From: Patescibacteria group bacterium
Lineage (GTDB): Bacteria > Patescibacteriota > Patescibacteriia > UBA1558 > GWA2-36-10
Direction: 5' to 3'
Assembly (NCBI GenBank): GCA_030917205.1
Contig: JAUPVE010000023.1
Span: 1 to 8,803, forward strand
Length of the DNA: 8,803 nucleotides
Shown here: in pieces, positions 5,994-8,803 of the stretch
Layout of the letters: each line of letters begins with the position of its first letter
How positions within the stretch are numbered: position 1 is the stretch's first letter
Position numbers and translations under genes: made by a program
The notes under the pieces: generated by a model
Told to the model about the DNA's origin: nothing
What the model saw: only the letters and a program-made list of their open reading frames with translations
Database searches by the model: none

Positions 5994-7082
5994 TTAATGC
6001 AAATTTTTTTGTCTTATTTTTTCAGCTTCACTACGCAAAGTATCACGCTGAGCGATATATGCTGTGACTACTGATTGATCGAGAGATTGATCGGCCAAAA
6101 CTGCTGTCAGTAGTTGAGTATAAAATTTAATGCGTAAATTATTTAAAACTAGTAGATCTCCCTCAGCTTTGGACACAGTATTGGCATAATGCCAGATTAT
6201 TTCTACCAAACGATAAACTCGCATGGCTTGCAAGGATAAATATTCTGAAGCTGGTCTATTTTCTTTTACATAAAACAGCAAGGCTTTTTCTAGCTCCGTA
6301 TGATGCATGGACATAAAGTTTATAAACCTAGCCCATGACTCATGCTTAGAACCAAAACGTAAAGAAGAATGATCAAGTAAATAAATATCACCATCATGTA
6401 TACGGATATTGTGAGGTACAAAATCCCAATGCGTCAAAAAGCCACCATACAAATCAATAATCTTAATATTGTTTTTTAAAAATGCCCCAGCCTTTTCATA
6501 CAAGGCCAAAAGATCTGCTTGCCCCGGCAATTTTTGGGCCACTTCTTGTTGGTATTGAGCAAAGTACTGCAAATAATCAGTAGCCGTCCAAATACCAAAA
6601 TATTTACTGACTTCATGAGCGTGCTCATAAGTAGTCACCTGCACACCCTCTTGGACCTCTAGGCCTTTGAGTGCCAAGAAAAACTGCTCTATCAGTGGGC
6701 GCTCCAAAAACTGACAATCTTGCTCAATATACTTGGTGATAAATATTACTCTACCATTATGCTCTTGGTATAATATTTCTGCCGGTGTAAAAAAAACATG
6801 GTAGGCAAAATTTATTTTTTCAAGCATTTGTCTACTCTGCCTTTCGTGTTTTATTTCGGTAATACCCTTATCATCACCGCTCACTTTGATGATTACTCTG
6901 AGGCTATCTGCTAAACGTCTGCCTATTAAAACTAATTTTTTTTCACTAAAAGCATAGCGCTCGCCACCAATATGCACCTGTTCCTCATCTAATTCAAAAC
7001 CTAGGGTAACTAAAAGCGGACGCAAGATGGCAATTTCTTGAGTGCAATAATCTTCCCATTCTTTTTTGATGTCTTTCGCCAT
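5994..7082 (-). CDS. Protein-kinase-fold phosphotransferase (APH/choline-kinase-like)
   Basis: This 362-residue protein shows the key elements of the kinase-like fold used by aminoglycoside, choline and lipopolysaccharide-core kinases. The strand VIIKVS carries a candidate ATP-binding Lys66, followed by a helix with Glu77 or Glu80 as its possible partner. ITKYIEQD (115-122) looks like the hinge. The catalytic loop is THWDFVPHN, with His218, Asp220 and Asn225 in HxDxxxxN spacing. IYLLDHSS holds Asp237, equivalent to the metal-binding Asp of DFG/DxD. All core residues are present, so activity is likely. The first 60 residues and the last 70 are helical and unassigned. The ATG follows the stop of the upstream glycosyltransferase by 2 bases, suggesting translational coupling. 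A sugar, glycan or lipid substrate is inferred from that partner; antibiotic resistance is unlikely. Confidence 0.84.
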   Translation of the reverse strand: MAKDIKKEWEDYCTQEIAILRPLLVTLGFELDEEQVHIGGERYAFSEKKLVLIGRRLADSLRVIIKVSGDDKGITEIKHERQSRQMLEKINFAYHVFFTPAEILYQEHNGRVIFITKYIEQDCQFLERPLIEQFFLALKGLEVQEGVQVTTYEHAHEVSKYFGIWTATDYLQYFAQYQQEVAQKLPGQADLLALYEKAGAFLKNNIKIIDLYGGFLTHWDFVPHNIRIHDGDIYLLDHSSLRFGSKHESWARFINFMSMHHTELEKALLFYVKENRPASEYLSLQAMRVYRLVEIIWHYANTVSKAEGDLLVLNNLRIKFYTQLLTAVLADQSLDQSVVTAYIAQRDTLRSEAEKIRQKNLH

Positions 7083-7084
7083 AA

Positions 7085-8089
7085 TTATTTCTTCACTTGC
7101 GCTTGAAAAATCTCTTGCAATTTATTTATATGACTTTCCCAAGTAAATCTGCCTAGCTTATTTTCTGTTCTACTGCCAAGTAGTTGCTGTATTTTTTCTA
7201 GCACTAATTGCTTATTATTAAAATCTATAAACAACCCTGACTGACCTAAAATTTCTCGAGTATAGTTAGTGTCATAAGCTAAAATGTTTTTACCTGCTAC
7301 TACACAATCTATTAAAAAATTATCAAAATTTTCTGATTGGGTATTGTAAATAATTAATTCGGAAGTATTGATCAAATATGAAATTTCAGCTTTGGATAAT
7401 GATTTATTACTCAGGGTGATAAATTTCCAATCATTGCTTATTTTCAGATTAACTAAATCTAAAGCCTGACCAAATACTAAAATCTGATTTTTCTTCATAG
7501 CTTGCTCAAATGGCAAGATGATTGGATTCGTTGCTACTGGATAATTTACCACTACTTTAGAATGGGCCAAAACATAACTTTGACTAACTGCTTCAGCTAA
7601 AAATTGTGAGGAAACCATTACTTGATCAGCTTGACGCAAAGTCCAAGATTGTAATTTTCTAATCAAATTAATCTTAAAATTAAGTTCTGGTTTGGCTAAA
7701 AAAGATTGCCAAGATTTATCAGTCAGCTTGTTATGTCTAGCTCGTTTCCAAGCCTCATCTTCTATAAAATTGATAATAACTTTTTTACCAGTAAATATTT
7801 TTACTAAAATAGCCGGCAAGCTGACAGCCACAGAATTTTGGACATAAATAAGATCAGATTGTTTGGCTAATTTGAATAACTGAATAAAATAATTCCAGAT
7901 TCTAAAAAATATTAATTGTCTTTTATTGATAGTAAAAATTTCCAAGCCCACAACCTCCTCTACTTGTCCGGCATAAGTCAAAATCTGCACTTGATGTTTA
8001 TCCTTCAAGCGCTTGGCAATATCTTGGCTGTAGCTGGCAATACCTTCTATTTCTGGTGGAAATAAAGGAGTAGCAATTATTATTTTCAT
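7085..8089 (-). CDS. Diverged GT-B (family 4-like) glycosyltransferase with a shortened donor domain
   Basis: The 334-residue protein begins MKIIIATPLFPPEIEGIASY, the classic GT4 opening with the 'PP...G...' loop that binds the acceptor side. IYVQNSVAVSLPAILVK (81-97) and ADQVMVSSQFLAE (154-166) fit the rest of the N-terminal Rossmann domain. The C-terminal domain is short and diverged. From ILVFGQA (203-209) to SENFDNFLID (252-261) there are only about 45 residues, against about 75 in the other glycosyltransferase here, and the Arg/Lys phosphate-binding motif is not visible. The EX7E motif reads Glu253 to Asp261, a conservative change, followed by VVAGKNILAYD, which fits the family. It is the first gene of a two-gene minus-strand unit with the phosphotransferase. 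Reduced or altered donor use is possible. Glycosyltransferase ancestry is well supported; activity is less sure. Confidence 0.85.
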   Translation of the reverse strand: MKIIIATPLFPPEIEGIASYSQDIAKRLKDKHQVQILTYAGQVEEVVGLEIFTINKRQLIFFRIWNYFIQLFKLAKQSDLIYVQNSVAVSLPAILVKIFTGKKVIINFIEDEAWKRARHNKLTDKSWQSFLAKPELNFKINLIRKLQSWTLRQADQVMVSSQFLAEAVSQSYVLAHSKVVVNYPVATNPIILPFEQAMKKNQILVFGQALDLVNLKISNDWKFITLSNKSLSKAEISYLINTSELIIYNTQSENFDNFLIDCVVAGKNILAYDTNYTREILGQSGLFIDFNNKQLVLEKIQQLLGSRTENKLGRFTWESHINKLQEIFQAQVKK

Positions 8090-8096
8090 CAGTGTT

Positions 8097-8125
8097 ATTC
8101 TGCCCCAAAAATACTATTTAGTCAA
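8097..8125 (-). promoter_or_regulatory. Candidate promoter of the glycosyltransferase-phosphotransferase pair, possibly leaderless
   Basis: On the minus strand TTGACT (plus-strand 8120-8125, 5 of 6) and CAGAAT (plus-strand 8097-8102, 4 of 6) are 17 bases apart. Only 7 bases separate the -10 box from the ATG at 8089, so the transcript would begin at or almost at the start codon. No Shine-Dalgarno is present. The promoter sits directly behind the terminator of the upstream peptidase gene, as expected for a new transcription unit. Confidence 0.42.
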
Positions 8126-8133
8126 ACAAAAAA

Positions 8134-8161
8134 AGACTGCCATCAAAAATCACGACAGTCT
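8134..8161 (-). terminator. Rho-independent terminator of the M23 peptidase gene
   Basis: Read on the minus strand, AGACTG and CAGTCT form a 6-base-pair stem. It extends to 10 base pairs in RNA with two G-U pairs, around an 8-base loop, and is followed at once by a run of seven T in total (the last stem base plus six). It lies 17 bases after the peptidase stop and before the next minus-strand gene. On the plus strand there is no useful U-tract right after the stem, so it should act in one direction. Confidence 0.82.
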
Positions 8162-8178
8162 AATTTTATTTATAAAGC

Positions 8179-8803
8179 TTAAAAAATATGATCGCCAAAG
8201 CTCAGACCCAAAGCTTCTAGATCGTCAAAAGTTTTTATATCTAGATACCAGCTACTACCAAACTTTCTGACGGCCACCTCTTCACTGACAACCCACTGCA
8301 ACTCTAAATTAGGAGCTACATAATAAACTCTAGCCAAGCTTTTATCTTTGACTAGCCAGCCAGCCGTGATAATGCCATTGGTATTTTGACTAGGACTTTC
8401 TGCTGGCTTAGACACATCTACTGTGCTAATACCAGCATTCATAATACTTCGAGTTTTCGGACCAAAATATCCAGCCGCCGGACTAATATTTTTGGCTAGT
8501 TGAAATTTTATCAAAGTGGCTTGAGTAGCTGGACCAAAATAAGTAGTTTCATTGCCACTTGATCCGGCTCCAGTTTTGGCAACTACGAAGCCAGCTTGAT
8601 TAAGATATTTTTGCAGTTCTTTTACGTCTAGATTCTCATCGCCCAATTCCAGATCTTTGCTAAATTGATAGGAGGTGATGTTACTAGCAGTTGTAGCTAC
8701 GGGCTTAGCAATGGCTGCCATCAAACTAGGATATGAATTTATATTTTTTCTGCCTGGTGCCCATATTTCAAAATGCAAATGTGAGCCGACATTTTCAGCA
8801 TTA
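8179..8803 (-). CDS. Secreted M23-type peptidase with peptidoglycan-binding domain, N-terminus cut by the window edge
   Basis: The frame is open to the right edge. Its first visible residues, NAENVGSHLHFEIW, are the end of an M23 (LytM/lysostaphin-like) zinc endopeptidase domain, including the HxH motif whose second His binds zinc. The TTG at 8776-8778 encodes a Leu inside this motif and is not a start. After a short linker comes a PG_binding_1 domain, from LELGDENLDVKELQKYLNQ to YFGPKTRSIMNAG, with the typical GSxGxET and FGPxT turns. A Ser/Pro/Asn-rich linker follows, then a C-terminal module of about 60 residues rich in aromatics (VYYV, LELQWVVSEEVA, FGSSWY). The protein would cut peptide cross-links in the wall. 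The signal peptide, the first zinc ligands and the start lie outside the window. It has its own terminator at 8134-8161. Confidence 0.9.
   Translation of the reverse strand, partial: NAENVGSHLHFEIWAPGRKNINSYPSLMAAIAKPVATTASNITSYQFSKDLELGDENLDVKELQKYLNQAGFVVAKTGAGSSGNETTYFGPATQATLIKFQLAKNISPAAGYFGPKTRSIMNAGISTVDVSKPAESPSQNTNGIITAGWLVKDKSLARVYYVAPNLELQWVVSEEVAVRKFGSSWYLDIKTFDDLEALGLSFGDHIF

Noticed and set aside
5994..7082. Aminoglycoside-resistance gene
   Set aside because: The kinase fold is shared by many non-resistance enzymes; the long extra ends and the coupling to a glycosyltransferase argue for a housekeeping envelope role.
8776..8778. TTG as a start for the M23 protein
   Set aside because: It encodes the Leu of the HLHFE zinc motif, and the frame continues to the window edge.

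Overview
The window reads as chromosomal DNA from a small-genome, AT-rich bacterium, most likely of the Candidate Phyla Radiation (Patescibacteria). This is inferred from gene style: tightly packed genes with 2-11 base gaps, almost no Shine-Dalgarno motifs, all ten visible stop codons TAA, and a secreted M23 peptidase with a peptidoglycan-binding domain of a type I associate with that group. Conserved glycines are encoded by GGN and no in-frame TGA is needed, so the standard bacterial code fits and the TGA=Gly code of Gracilibacteria/Absconditabacteria does not. The placement is not proven; there is no rRNA or marker gene here.

Layout. (1) 1-1455, minus strand: a GtrA-like four-helix membrane protein (1036-1455) followed 7 bases later by a long unrecognised soluble protein (3-1028) that runs off the left edge. 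(2) 1456-1537: an 82-base divergent promoter region. (3) 1538-5949, plus strand: a six-gene run with gaps of 4, 4, 11, 3 and 7 bases, encoding an extended-SDR nucleotide-sugar epimerase/dehydratase, a charged helical protein of unknown function, a family-4 glycosyltransferase, a GNAT acetyltransferase, a protein resembling a P-loop NTPase that has lost its Walker A lysine, and a stand-alone RelA/SpoT-type HD hydrolase. (4) 5952-5989: a perfect palindrome acting as a terminator between convergent transcription units. (5) 5994-8089, minus strand: a two-gene unit of a diverged GT-B glycosyltransferase and, 2 bases after it, a kinase-fold (APH-like) phosphotransferase. (6) 8134-8161: a minus-strand terminator. 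(7) 8179-8803, minus strand: the C-terminal part of a secreted M23 peptidase that runs off the right edge.

The window is probably part of a cell-surface glycan locus. The epimerase would supply a sugar nucleotide, the two glycosyltransferases would build a glycan, the GNAT and the kinase-like protein may decorate or activate it, GtrA may move a lipid-linked sugar across the membrane, and the M23 protein acts on the wall. The alarmone-type HD hydrolase at the end of the long run could link this to stringent signalling, or may only share the transcript. There is no stretch over 300 bases without a gene. I see no tRNA, rRNA, CRISPR array, insertion sequence or attachment site.
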